Assembly (NCBI GenBank): GCA_949284175.1
Contig: CASDVE010000002.1
Coordinates: 1 to 64,000, forward strand
DNA length: 64,000 nt
Origin: an uncultured Eubacteriales bacterium
GTDB taxonomy: Bacteria; Bacillota; Clostridia; Lachnospirales; Lachnospiraceae
Reading direction: 5' to 3'
Part shown: one piece after another, positions 28,165-37,342 of the stretch
Layout: the number at the start of each line of letters is the position of its first letter
How positions within the stretch are numbered: the first letter of the stretch is position 1
The notes under the pieces: model-generated
Database searches by the model: none
What the model was told of the DNA's origin: nothing
What the model saw: the letters and a program-made list of their open reading frames with translations, nothing else
Program-made: the position numbers and the translations under genes

Positions 28165-28956
28165 ATGGAAGAACAATTAAACGCATGGGATCGTGTTTTG
28201 ATTTCAAGAAGTGCAGGTCGTCCCACAAGCCTTGATTATATTAGTTTTATTTTTGATGATTTTATCGAGTTACATGGAGATCGCTACTATGGAGATGATC
28301 CAGCCATTGTTGGAGGGCTAGCCGGTTTAAATGGAAGAACAGTGACTGTCATTGGTCATCAAAAGGGAAGAAGTACAAAAGAAAATATTCGCAGAAATTT
28401 TGGAATGCCTTCACCAGAAGGGTATCGAAAAGCCCTTCGTCTTATGAAACAAGCACAAAAGTTTAATAGACCAATTATTTGTTTTGTGGATACACCAGGA
28501 GCTTATTGTGGGATAGAAGCGGAAGAAAGAGGGCAAGGAGAAGCCATTGCAAGAAACTTGTATGAAATGGCAGGGCTTACCGTACCGATCCTTTCCATTG
28601 TGATAGGAGAAGGTGGAAGCGGTGGAGCGATTGCTCTAGCAGTTGCCAATGAAGTGTGGACAATGGAAAATGCCACATATTCCATCCTATCTCCAGAAGG
28701 TTTTGCTGCAATTTTATGGAAAGATGGAAAGAAAGCACCAGAAGCTGCATCGGTTATGAAGATTACAGCTACGGACTTACAAAACCTGAATGTGGTAGAA
28801 GAGATTATCAAAGAGGATCAACCGATTGGAATTGATAATATCGAAGAAATTACTGCTGATATGCGAAATAAAATAGAAGCATTTATTAAGAAATATGATA
28901 ACATGACACCAGAAGAGATTGTAAAAGAACGGTACGATCGATTTCGTGCTTTTTAG
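28165..28956 (+). CDS. accA: Acetyl-CoA carboxylase carboxyltransferase alpha
   Basis: 263 aa with [10 protein letters not shown] and GEGGSGGA, the oxyanion and acyl-CoA binding segments. It is shorter at the N-terminus than the E. coli subunit, as is usual in clostridia. The start ATG 28165 has GAGGAG 7 nt upstream; ATG 28150 contains that site itself. Its stop codon overlaps the operon terminator. Confidence 0.95.
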   Translation: MEEQLNAWDRVLISRSAGRPTSLDYISFIFDDFIELHGDRYYGDDPAIVGGLAGLNGRTVTVIGHQKGRSTKENIRRNFGMPSPEGYRKALRLMKQAQKFNRPIICFVDTPGAYCGIEAEERGQGEAIARNLYEMAGLTVPILSIVIGEGGSGGAIALAVANEVWTMENATYSILSPEGFAAILWKDGKKAPEAASVMKITATDLQNLNVVEEIIKEDQPIGIDNIEEITADMRNKIEAFIKKYDNMTPEEIVKERYDRFRAF

Positions 28957-28983
28957 GCTATTATGCAATAGCCTTTCTTTTTT
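28956..28983 (+). terminator. Terminator of the fab-acc operon
   Basis: GGCTATT-ATGC-AATAGCC followed by TTTCTTTTTT. The first base is the last base of the accA stop codon. Confidence 0.85.
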
Positions 28984-29091
28984 ACGCAAAAAATTCAGTT
29001 AAATAAAACTAGGTGAAATGTTATATAAAAATAGAAAATATAGTATTTAAAACTACATAATATATCATGAATAAAAGAAGGGAGCTCTATT

Positions 29092-30192
29092 ATGAATAGA
29101 ACAAAAACATTGCAAATTGGCAATCTTATCGCTAAAATTCCTGTCATTCAAGGGGGGATGGGAGTTGGTATCAGCTTAAGTTCCCTTGCAGGAGCGGTTG
29201 CAAAGGAAGGTGCTATTGGAATTATCTCTACGGCACAGATCGGGTATCGAGAAGAAGACTTTGACACAAATCCTTTAAAAGCCAATATGAGAGCCATTCA
29301 AAAAGAAGTAAAAAAGGCGAGAGAAATTGCAAAGGGTGGAATCATAGGAGTCAATATTATGGTTGCCACAAAACAATATAGTGAATATGTAAAAGAAGCG
29401 GTAAGAGCTGGGGTTGATCTCATTATCTCAGGGGCTGGTCTACCAATGGAATTGCCAAAAATTGTGCAAGAAGAGATACAAAAACGAAAAGAAGAGGGAT
29501 GGCAGTTAAAGCGACCAAATTTAGTTCCCATCGTTTCTTCTAAAAAAGCTGCTAATTTAATTTTAAAAATGTGGGATAAAAAAGCACAGGTGGCACCAGA
29601 TGCCATTGTCATAGAAGGTCCAAAAGCTGGAGGACATTTGGGCTTTAAGCCAGAAGAGCTTGAACATATGGAGGAGATGGACTATGATGAAGAGATTAAG
29701 AAGATTATAGAAGTTATAAAGCCTTATGAACAAAAATATCAACATGAGATTCCTGTGATTGTGGCTGGAGGAATTTTAAATCGAGAGCAGATGGAACATT
29801 ATATGGACATGGGAGCGTCTGGCGTACAAGTGGCAACACCTTTTGTTACAACAAAGGAGTGTGATGCTGATATTCGATTTAAAGAGGCGTATATTAACTG
29901 TAAAAAAGAAGATATTATTATTGTGAAAAGCCCTGTTGGAATGCCAGGAAGAGCCATTAATAATGCCTTCCAAAAGAGGATTCAAGAAGAGGGAAAAATT
30001 CCTGTTGGACGTTGTCACTCCTGTATCTCCACATGTAAACAAAAGGAAATTCCTTATTGTATTACAGAAGGATTGATTAATGCTGTAAAAGGAGATATTG
30101 AGCACGCCCTTGTTTTTTGCGGTGCAAATGCGTATTTGGCTGATAAAATTACAACAGTAAAAGAAGTGTTAAGTAGATATTGTGAAGAATAG
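29092..30192 (+). CDS. FabK / nitronate monooxygenase-family flavoprotein
   Basis: 366-aa FMN-dependent TIM-barrel protein. It has IQGGMGVG at the N-terminus, the conserved His182 in AGGHLG and VAGGI plus VQVATPF in the phosphate-binding part. It carries a C-terminal cysteine set Cys308-x2-Cys311-x3-Cys315-x7-Cys323 that classical FabK (about 320 aa) lacks and that could bind a metal or Fe-S cluster. The upstream operon has no enoyl-ACP reductase, so this gene may supply that step; a nitronate or other oxidase role is equally possible. It lies between two terminators, so it has its own transcript. Confidence 0.7.
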   Translation: MNRTKTLQIGNLIAKIPVIQGGMGVGISLSSLAGAVAKEGAIGIISTAQIGYREEDFDTNPLKANMRAIQKEVKKAREIAKGGIIGVNIMVATKQYSEYVKEAVRAGVDLIISGAGLPMELPKIVQEEIQKRKEEGWQLKRPNLVPIVSSKKAANLILKMWDKKAQVAPDAIVIEGPKAGGHLGFKPEELEHMEEMDYDEEIKKIIEVIKPYEQKYQHEIPVIVAGGILNREQMEHYMDMGASGVQVATPFVTTKECDADIRFKEAYINCKKEDIIIVKSPVGMPGRAINNAFQKRIQEEGKIPVGRCHSCISTCKQKEIPYCITEGLINAVKGDIEHALVFCGANAYLADKITTVKEVLSRYCEE

Positions 30193-30212
30193 AAGTTTCT
30201 TTATATAAAAAG

Positions 30213-30268
30213 TAACAGTGTTTTTATGGAAATATTTTAAAATATTTTTGTAAAAACACTGTTTTTTT
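30213..30268 (+). terminator. Rho-independent terminator
   Basis: AACAGTGTTTTT...AAATATTTT pairs with AAAATATTT...AAAAACACTGTT and is followed by TTTTTT: a long hairpin 20 bp after the flavoprotein gene. Confidence 0.85.
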
Positions 30269-30270
30269 AT

Positions 30271-30946
30271 GTATTAGAAAATGTAAATGTGACAAAAGAA
30301 GTTTTGACGAAAATAAGGAATCGTGATATTGCATAAAAAATAAAATCATATTTGTTAAATCTATATAATGATAAGCTGTAAAAAATTGGATTAAGAGAGA
30401 ATTGTGACTATTTTATCAATGTTTTTTGTGGAAACGCATTAAAAAATGCTGAAAATATATAAAAAATTAGTTAGATTAATGATAAAATGAAAAAAAGCCC
30501 TTTTATTTTTTGAACAAATGATCTATAATACTAATTAAGGCAATTACGAAAAAAGCTATATCATAGATTGTCTATTCTATCTAAAAAATATTGAGATAAC
30601 AAAAAAATAAATATGCTAGTTATTTCATAATTACAAAGTCGGCAATCGTTTTATAGTTTTTATCTTTTCCAGATGGAATGAGGTGAAATCAATCAACAAC
30701 TCTTCCTTTGGAGAAGAAATATATACTCATAGTGGAATTGTATTTAAACAAACGTTCCGATGAATCCATAAAAAATATGGAGGACATAACAGTGAAAGAG
30801 GAAACTTGTGAGAAGAAGGTGGCATTATGAGGAAAATAGTAAGTCTTTACTATGGGAACTAGCCGTGAAGGAGAAGTGTATTGAAAACAAAACATACATT
30901 TTACGTTGCGGTTGTAAGAATTACCGGGAAAGAGAGGCAAAATAAC
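30271..30946 (+). other. Long AT-rich gap and leader before the AEC transporter
   Basis: About 670 bp without a clear gene. Its last part contains short ORFs with ribosome sites: 30777-30830 (17 codons) ends with its TGA overlapping the ATG at 30827 of an 11-codon ORF. AAGGAG then precedes a TTG at 30881 that is in frame with the transporter. These could be chained upstream ORFs or decayed coding DNA. No T-box or known riboswitch core was found. Confidence 0.3.
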
Positions 30947-31864
30947 GTGAGTATAATGGTAGTTTTTAATCAAATGATGTGTTTATTTTTAATGATTGCC
31001 CTTGGATATGGGGTTGCAAAGTGGGGCATTGTATCACAACAGGTGTCCGGAGGACTTTCCTCTATGGTTGTTAAAATCACCTGTCCAATGATGGTGTTAT
31101 CGTCTGTTATGACGGCAAAACCTCAAGGAACAATGAAAGAAATTTTTATGGTATTTTTATTATCAATTGGATTATATATCATTTTCCCTTTAATTGGGTT
31201 AGTGTTGAACTTAGTGATAAGAACACCGGAAAAAGATAAGAGATTGTACATATTCATGACAACATTTTCAAATGTAGCATTTATGGGATTTCCAGTTATT
31301 AATGCGATTTATGGAGAAACAGGAGTGTTCTTTACTGCTATCTTTAACTTGACATTCAACTTATTTGTATTCACTTTTGGGGTAGCATTAATGTCAGGAA
31401 ATACAGGAAAAGAAACAATTTCTTTAAAATCCTTGTTGAATCCAGGAATTATTGCGGCTGTTGTAGCAATTGTTATTTTTGCTCTGAAACTTCCAGTACC
31501 AACAATTATTTCAACAACTTGTAGTACCGTTGGAAGCATGACAACACCACTTGCTATGATTGTAATTGGTTCTTCCTTAGCAACAGTACCATTAAAAGAA
31601 GTATTCAGCGAATATCGCTTGTATCCATATACAATTTTGAAACAAGGAATTGCACCAGTGCTCATTTGGTTCCTATTTAAAAACTTTATTACAAATCCAA
31701 TGATTCTTGCGATTACAGTTATTGTATCCGCAATGCCAGTGGCAGCAACAACTGTTATGTTCTCAAAAGAATATGGTCAGGATGATGTAAAAGCAGCAAA
31801 AGGTGTTTTCATTACAACATTGATCTCTATTGTAACAATTCCAGCAATTACAATGCTGTTCTAA
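30947..31864 (+). CDS. AEC-family (auxin efflux carrier) transporter
   Basis: About 305 aa, ten hydrophobic helices in two inverted halves split by a hydrophilic loop, as in the AEC family, which moves organic acids such as malate. Conserved features include TTFSNVAFMGFPV and the C-terminal MPVAATTVMFSKEYG. The start is uncertain: GTG 30947 has GAGAGG 9 nt upstream; TTG 30881 would add 22 residues and also has AAGGAG; ATG 30956 has no good ribosome site. Substrate unknown. Confidence 0.8.
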   Translation: MSIMVVFNQMMCLFLMIALGYGVAKWGIVSQQVSGGLSSMVVKITCPMMVLSSVMTAKPQGTMKEIFMVFLLSIGLYIIFPLIGLVLNLVIRTPEKDKRLYIFMTTFSNVAFMGFPVINAIYGETGVFFTAIFNLTFNLFVFTFGVALMSGNTGKETISLKSLLNPGIIAAVVAIVIFALKLPVPTIISTTCSTVGSMTTPLAMIVIGSSLATVPLKEVFSEYRLYPYTILKQGIAPVLIWFLFKNFITNPMILAITVIVSAMPVAATTVMFSKEYGQDDVKAAKGVFITTLISIVTIPAITMLF

Positions 31865-31870
31865 CGAATA

Positions 31871-31916
31871 AAAAATCGTCAAAGAAAAGAGAAAATCTTT
31901 TCTTTGACGATTTTTT
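31871..31916 (+). terminator. Rho-independent terminator
   Basis: AAAAATCGTCAAAGAAAAGA pairs with TCTTTTCTTTGACGATTTTT, giving a stem of about 19 bp ending in a T-run. Positions 31917-32168 show no further feature apart from AGAGGAGGT at about 32053, which has only a three-codon frame behind it. Confidence 0.9.
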
Positions 31917-32168
31917 GTTCATCAACTAGTATCATAGTATGATTTTGAGCGTTGTTTTAATATTGTAAGAATCTGTCATATTGTCAGGAAGTGAAAAACA
32001 CAGTATAATAAAGGCAATCACGATCAAAAAGGGGAAATAAGAATAGGGAGAATAGAGGAGGTATTAATTGAAAAAGTGAAAAAATAAACAAAAAAAGTCA
32101 TGTAAAACAATTATTTTTTGCAATTTGCTAAAAAAGTGTGAAATTTGTTGAAAAATGAAAACTTCTCA

Positions 32169-32196
32169 TTGCAAAATATGTTAGAATGTATATAAT
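32169..32196 (+). promoter_or_regulatory. Probable mreB promoter
   Basis: TTGCAA (32169-32174), 16 bp, TATAAT (32191-32196), about 100 bp before the ATG. Confidence 0.45.
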
Positions 32197-32297
32197 TATA
32201 TAGGAAATGATATCAAAAGATTCATAGGGAAACCTGATAAATTATAAAATATATGGAAACAATAAAGTAGATAGCGGTAGAACGAAAGGGGATAAAA

Positions 32298-33284
32298 ATG
32301 GCAAGTACAGATATCGGAATCGATTTGGGAACAGCAAGCGTTTTAGTTTATGTAAAGGGAAAAGGTGTTGTGTTAAAAGAGCCATCAGTTGTGGCTTTTG
32401 ATAGAAATACAAATAAAATTAAAGCCATTGGTGAAGAAGCGAGATTGATGCTTGGTCGTACACCAGGAAATATTGTTGCAGTACGTCCTTTAAGACAGGG
32501 TGTTATTTCTGATTATACTGTAACAGAAAAAATGATTAAATATTTTATTCAAAAAGCTGTTGGAAAATCTTTCTTTTCTAAAAGACCAAGAGTTGCTGTT
32601 TGTGTTCCAAGCGGTGCCACAGAAGTTGAGAAAAAAGCGGTAGATGATGCGACAAGAGAAGCAGGAGCTAGAGATGTTGTCATTATTGAAGAGCCAATTG
32701 CTGCTGCAATTGGAGCTGGTATCGAAATTGCAAAACCATGCGGAAATATGATCGTAGACATCGGAGGTGGTACTTCTGATATAGCTGTTATTTCTCTTGG
32801 TGGAACAGTTGTCAGCACTTCTATTAAAATTGCTGGTGATGATTTCGACGAAGCTATCGTTCGCTATATGCGTAAAAAACATAATTTATTAATTGGTGAA
32901 AGAACAGCAGAAGACATTAAAATTAACATTGGTACTGTTTATAAACGTCCAGAAAATAATTCTATGGATGTTCGTGGACGTAACCTTGTAACAGGTCTTC
33001 CAAAGACTATTACTGTTACATCAGAAGAAACAGAAGAAGCACTGCGTGAAGCGGCAACACAGATTGTAGAAGCAGTACACAGCGTGCTTGAAAAAACTCC
33101 ACCAGAACTTGCAGCCGATATTTCTGATCGTGGTATCGTATTAACAGGTGGTGGTGCTTTACTTCATGGTTTAGAAGAATTAATTGAAGAAAAAACAGGT
33201 ATCAATACAATGACAGCGGATGAACCATTAACAGCTGTTGCTATTGGAACAGGACAATATGTTGAATATTTAAGTGATAAATAA
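32298..33284 (+). CDS. mreB: MreB/Mbl-type rod-shape actin
   Basis: 328-aa bacterial actin that guides cell wall elongation beneath the membrane. The actin-fold motifs are clear: phosphate-1 GIDLGTASV, phosphate-2 VDIGGGTSD, adenosine segment LTGGGALLHG. It is transcribed alone between two terminators and is not next to mreC/mreD, as seen for Mbl or MreBH paralogues, so the exact paralogue is not certain. Confidence 0.93.
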   Translation: MASTDIGIDLGTASVLVYVKGKGVVLKEPSVVAFDRNTNKIKAIGEEARLMLGRTPGNIVAVRPLRQGVISDYTVTEKMIKYFIQKAVGKSFFSKRPRVAVCVPSGATEVEKKAVDDATREAGARDVVIIEEPIAAAIGAGIEIAKPCGNMIVDIGGGTSDIAVISLGGTVVSTSIKIAGDDFDEAIVRYMRKKHNLLIGERTAEDIKINIGTVYKRPENNSMDVRGRNLVTGLPKTITVTSEETEEALREAATQIVEAVHSVLEKTPPELAADISDRGIVLTGGGALLHGLEELIEEKTGINTMTADEPLTAVAIGTGQYVEYLSDK

Positions 33285-33291
33285 AAACGAG

Positions 33292-33328
33292 AAAAGACAA
33301 AGGAAGAAAAACCTTTGTCTTTTTTTTC
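33292..33328 (+). terminator. Terminator of mreB
   Basis: AAAAGACAAAGG (33292-33303) pairs with CCTTTGTCTTTT and runs into eight T residues. Confidence 0.88.
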
Positions 33329-33349
33329 GTCAGAACAACGTACTTTTTA

Positions 33350-33400
33350 TCATTTATGCAAAGACAACGAGTCATGGGAGAGCATGTATAATCACATATA
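33350..33400 (+). repeat. Partial copy B of the dispersed repeat
   Basis: TTTATGCAAAGACAACGAGTCA matches the core of copy A at 18 of 22 or more positions; the downstream part is too diverged to align with confidence. It lies between the mreB terminator and a convergent GNAT gene. Confidence 0.45.
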
Positions 33401-33401
33401 G

Positions 33402-33767
33402 TTAAAAATTTTTCCGCATAACATAATTGGTGAGAAGAATCCCTTGACGATTTACTTGTTGTTCTTTTTGCACTATATAACCACGATGTTCAAAAAAAGG
33501 GCGAGCGGTAATAGAAGCATGAGTTTCTATATCAGTGGCTTTATAAGAACATGCAGTCTGTTCTAATTTATCACAAAGGAGAGTTGCAATCCCTCTGTTT
33601 TGATAGTCTTTATGGACATACAGGCGATCGAGATAATTTGGTTCTTCTAAGTCGGCAAAGCCAACGATCTGGTCTTTTTCTATGGCAACTAATGTCTGAT
33701 GTTCTAAGAAAGAGCGATTCCAGATGGAAGGATCGATCGCATTTGGAGCCCAAGAACGAAGATACAT
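33402..33767 (-). CDS. GNAT acetyltransferase, probably N-terminally truncated
   Basis: 121 aa. It resembles YafP-like GNAT proteins of about 150 aa, with the acetyl-CoA motif region RLYVHKDYQNRGIATLL and the C-terminal ASITARPFFEHRGY. The first strand and two helices expected ahead of SWAPNAID (about 30-35 residues) are missing. The upstream minus-strand DNA has no frame that supplies them. An AAAGGA lies 9 nt before the ATG, so the short form may be made, but function is doubtful. Confidence 0.6.
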   Translation of the reverse strand: MYLRSWAPNAIDPSIWNRSFLEHQTLVAIEKDQIVGFADLEEPNYLDRLYVHKDYQNRGIATLLCDKLEQTACSYKATDIETHASITARPFFEHRGYIVQKEQQVNRQGILLTNYVMRKNF

Positions 33768-33910
33768 AATATAATCCTTTCTATTATATATAGTGATAGG
33801 TTTTCATCCTTTGAGGTAAAAAGAAGCCGTATCCTATGAATTTATGGTTATTATAGCATGAAAGATATGGTTTTTTAAAGTTAAGAAAGAATGTAGGTAC
33901 CCGCTTTTAG

Positions 33911-33940
33911 TTGACTTTATGATTAAGTTTGGAGTAACAT
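33911..33940 (+). promoter_or_regulatory. Possible promoter of recD2-comF
   Basis: TTGACT (33911-33916), 18 bp, TAACAT (33935-33940), 71 bp before the recD2 ATG. Confidence 0.4.
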
Positions 33941-34010
33941 AGATAACAATAACATTTCTATACACATAGAGTAGATAGAAACGATAAAAGATGATAGAAA
34001 GGCGAAAAAT

Positions 34011-36257
34011 ATGGCGATATTAGAAGGATATGTCGGACATATCAGATTTCGAAATGAGGAAAATGGATACACAGTTTTGACGTTGGAAACGGCAGTGGAT
34101 GAGGAAACCTGTGTTGGAAATTTTAACTATATAAATGAGGGGGAATACATGAGAATGGAGGGAGATTATGTGGATCATCCCGTTCATGGACCTCAATTTA
34201 AAGTGGAAACATACGAAGTAAAAGCTCCAGAGGGAATGAAGGATATGGAGCGGTATTTAGGTTCTGGTTCGATTAAAGGGATGGGACCAGTTCTTGCAAA
34301 GCGAGTGGTCAAAAAGTTTAAGATGGATACCTTTCGTGTCATTGAAGAAGAACCAGAACGGCTGATTGAGATCAAGGGGATTTCGGAGAGAATGGCACAG
34401 GATATTGCAATGCAGTTCCATGAAAAACAGGCGATGAGGCAAGCTATGATCTTCCTTTCTCAATATGGAATTGCCACAAATTATGCAGTAAAAATTTTTA
34501 ATGAGTACGGAGATCGATTGTACGATGTGATTAAGACGAATCCTTATAAAATGGCGGATGATATTACAGGGATTGGATTTAAGATTGCGGATGAAATCGC
34601 TGGAAGGGTTGGAATCGGAACAGAGTCCGATTTCCGGCTAAAGTCTGGTATTTTGTATACAATGCAACAGGCAAGTTATAGTGGACACGTTTCTTTTCCA
34701 AGAGAGCGATTGCTCATTCGAGGTGCAGAGTTACTAGGAGTAACGCCAGAAGTTTTAGAGCCAAGACTGATGGATCTGGTGCTTGAGAAAAAGTTAGTTA
34801 TAAAAAAAATGGATAATCGAGATATGGTCTATACCAATAATACGTATTATGTGGAAATGAATACAGCAAAGCGGTTGCTTGATTTGGATGTGAAATATGA
34901 CGTTCCAGATGTTACGTTAGAACACAGTCTAAAGATGATGGAGCAGAGCGAGAAAATTATCTATGATGAACTGCAAAAAGATGCCATTCGAACGGGAGCT
35001 AGAAATGGTGTTTTAATCGTAACTGGTGGGCCAGGGACAGGTAAAACTACGACCATTAACGCTATTATCAGGTATTTTGAAGGAGAAGGACTTGATATTA
35101 TGCTTGGAGCTCCAACAGGACGGGCGGCAAAGAGAATGGCGGAGGCAACAGGATGTGAGGCAAAGACGATACATAGACTGTTAGAGTTAAATGGGGATTT
35201 AGAAGGAGGTTCTCGTTTTAAGTTTGAGAGAAATGAACAAAATCCTTTGGAAACCGATGTGGTTATTATTGATGAAATGTCCATGGTGGACTTGAATTTA
35301 ATGCACGCCCTTTTAATGGCAATTGTGCCGGGGACAAGACTTATTTTAGTAGGGGACGGCAATCAGTTACCATCTGTGGGGGCAGGAAATGTGTTAAAAG
35401 ATCTCATCGCTTCGAAATGTTTTTCTGTTGTGGAACTGAATAAGATCTTCCGCCAAGCGGAAAAGAGCGACATTGTTGTCAATGCCCATCGAATCAACCA
35501 AGGACAGTTCATTAAACTGGATAATAAAAGCAGAGATTTTTTCTTTTTAAAGAGAAATTCTATCCAAGAGATACTCGGTGTTGTTATTTATCTTGTAAGG
35601 GATAAAATGCCAAAGTATGTGGATGCAACACCTTATGATGTTCAAGTGTTGACCCCAATGAGAAAGGGAGAGCTTGGAGTTGAAAAATTGAATCAAATTT
35701 TACAGCAATATTTGAATCCACCATCACCAGAAAAAAGAGAAAAAGAAGTCCATATCGGTGTATTTCGAGAGGGCGATAAAGTTATGCAAATCAAAAATAA
35801 CTATAAACTGGAATGGGAGATTACCAATGGAAGAGGTTTTGTTCTCGACACAGGGGTTGGTGTTTTTAATGGCGATGTTGGAATTATTCGGGAGATCAAT
35901 TCCTTTTCAGAAGAAATTGTCGTTGTCTTTGATGAAGTAAAAGTTGTAAAATATGGATTTTCTATGTTGGATGAATTGGAGCTTGCCTATGCGGTCACCA
36001 TTCATAAATCACAAGGAAGTGAGTATCCAGCCGTTGTACTTCCACTGCTTACAGGCCCTAGAGTATTATTTAATCGAAATCTACTCTATACTGCTGTTAC
36101 AAGAGCAAAGCAATGTGTGACCATGGTTGGCAATCCCGATATGGTTGATTTTATGATACAAAATGTCAATGAACAACTGCGATATAGCGGTCTGGCATAT
36201 CAATTAAAAGAGATTCGAGCTATGGAAAGTCAAGGAGAAGGGTTGAACCTGTTGTAA
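34011..36257 (+). CDS. recD2: RecD2-like ATP-dependent DNA helicase
   Basis: 748-aa superfamily 1B 5'-3' helicase. An N-terminal OB/helix-hairpin-helix region (about 1-300) contains GSGSIKGMGPVLA and GIGFKIADEIAG. Walker A GGPGTGKTT is near residue 340, Walker B DEMSMVD near 425, and the C-terminal motif VTIHKSQGSEYPAVV plus YTAVTRAK complete the motor. Unlike E. coli RecD it is not part of a RecBCD locus. It probably acts in DNA repair and replication restart. Confidence 0.92.
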   Translation: MAILEGYVGHIRFRNEENGYTVLTLETAVDEETCVGNFNYINEGEYMRMEGDYVDHPVHGPQFKVETYEVKAPEGMKDMERYLGSGSIKGMGPVLAKRVVKKFKMDTFRVIEEEPERLIEIKGISERMAQDIAMQFHEKQAMRQAMIFLSQYGIATNYAVKIFNEYGDRLYDVIKTNPYKMADDITGIGFKIADEIAGRVGIGTESDFRLKSGILYTMQQASYSGHVSFPRERLLIRGAELLGVTPEVLEPRLMDLVLEKKLVIKKMDNRDMVYTNNTYYVEMNTAKRLLDLDVKYDVPDVTLEHSLKMMEQSEKIIYDELQKDAIRTGARNGVLIVTGGPGTGKTTTINAIIRYFEGEGLDIMLGAPTGRAAKRMAEATGCEAKTIHRLLELNGDLEGGSRFKFERNEQNPLETDVVIIDEMSMVDLNLMHALLMAIVPGTRLILVGDGNQLPSVGAGNVLKDLIASKCFSVVELNKIFRQAEKSDIVVNAHRINQGQFIKLDNKSRDFFFLKRNSIQEILGVVIYLVRDKMPKYVDATPYDVQVLTPMRKGELGVEKLNQILQQYLNPPSPEKREKEVHIGVFREGDKVMQIKNNYKLEWEITNGRGFVLDTGVGVFNGDVGIIREINSFSEEIVVVFDEVKVVKYGFSMLDELELAYAVTIHKSQGSEYPAVVLPLLTGPRVLFNRNLLYTAVTRAKQCVTMVGNPDMVDFMIQNVNEQLRYSGLAYQLKEIRAMESQGEGLNLL

Positions 36258-36402
36258 GGAGAAGGGATAAAAAGTTAATAAAGACATGAACAAATATGAG
36301 AGCAAGTGTTATGAAGAAAGAGAAAAAATAGTTTCTTTTCGTAAGGCTTGTTTCTCATCAGTTTCATGAAAGTAGCCATCAGTAAAGGGGGAGGGATTAC
36401 CA

Positions 36403-37164
36403 TTGAAAAAACAAACATATGAAGTAATAAAGGGAGGGATGGAGTATTTCGTGGATCTGCTCTATCCAAGAAGATGTCCCCTTTGTCAGACTATCACGAA
36501 AAATCATGCGCTGGTTTGTGAAGACTGTGAAAAAGATGCACCTTATGTGTTACAACCCTATTGCATGAAGTGTGGAAAGCCCATGAGAAAAGAGGAAGAA
36601 ACAAAAGAATATTGCTTTGACTGCATAAAACAAGAGCATGTATTTGAAAGAAATTATAGCTTGTTCGTATATGAAACAAGAGTAAAACAATCGATTTATC
36701 AATTTAAGTACCATAATAAACGAGAATTTGCGGACTGGTATGCAAAGAAACTTTTTGAGAGGTATCAAAAAGAAGTGGAGCGAATGCAACTAGATGGCAT
36801 TGTGCCAGTGCCTATTCATAAGAAAAAAAGACGACAGAGGGGATATAATCAAGCGGAGCTGATTTCACGTCAATTATCCAACCTTTGTAAAATTCCTCAC
36901 TATCCAAAGGGGTTAATCCGAACATTAGAAACCGTACCACAAAAAGAATTGAACAACAAACAGCGTTATCAAAATTTACGGCAGGCCTTTTCCATTGGAA
37001 CGTTGCCACCTATGGAGCAGAAAGAACAAGAGCGAACCATTTTGCTTGTGGATGATATTTATACAACAGGGGCTACCCTAGATGCCTGTGCCACTGTTTT
37101 ATTAGAACAAAGGTATGCCACAAAAGTCTATGGATGCACCATCGGCATTAGTAAAGGTTTTTAA
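36403..37164 (+). CDS. comF: ComF-family protein
   Basis: 253 aa. The N-terminal zinc finger has CPLC, CEDC, CMKC and CFDC pairs; the C-terminal phosphoribosyltransferase-type domain has the PRPP loop LLVDDIYTTGATL. ComF assists single-stranded DNA handling during natural transformation. The TTG start is chosen because GGGGGAGG lies 8 nt upstream; ATG 36439 is the alternative. It lies 145 bp behind recD2. Confidence 0.88.
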   Translation: MKKQTYEVIKGGMEYFVDLLYPRRCPLCQTITKNHALVCEDCEKDAPYVLQPYCMKCGKPMRKEEETKEYCFDCIKQEHVFERNYSLFVYETRVKQSIYQFKYHNKREFADWYAKKLFERYQKEVERMQLDGIVPVPIHKKKRRQRGYNQAELISRQLSNLCKIPHYPKGLIRTLETVPQKELNNKQRYQNLRQAFSIGTLPPMEQKEQERTILLVDDIYTTGATLDACATVLLEQRYATKVYGCTIGISKGF

Positions 37165-37253
37165 AACTTACAAAAATGATAAAATTTTTCTAACGAAAAT
37201 CTTAGATATTTCTTAAATTCTTACAATATACCTTTCAAACATCCCCCTTTATC

Positions 37254-37281
37254 TTGAAACTCAAACTAGATATGATAAAAT
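37254..37281 (+). promoter_or_regulatory. Promoter of the SLH-exporter operon
   Basis: TTGAAA (37254-37259), 16 bp, TAAAAT (37276-37281), 61 bp before the start codon. Confidence 0.55.
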
Positions 37282-37342
37282 AAAAACGTATATGGATTTT
37301 TTTGCTAAAAAGTTTAAAAAAGTAAAATTGGAGGAAATGGAT

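Noticed and set aside
30600..30880. Possible T-box leader before the AEC transporter
   Set aside because: Some GGTGGCA-like text occurs, but no AGGGTGGNACCGCG core and no specifier stem or terminator were found.
32051..32080. Strong AGAGGAGGT in the gap before mreB
   Set aside because: Only a three-codon frame follows any start codon, so no gene can be supported.
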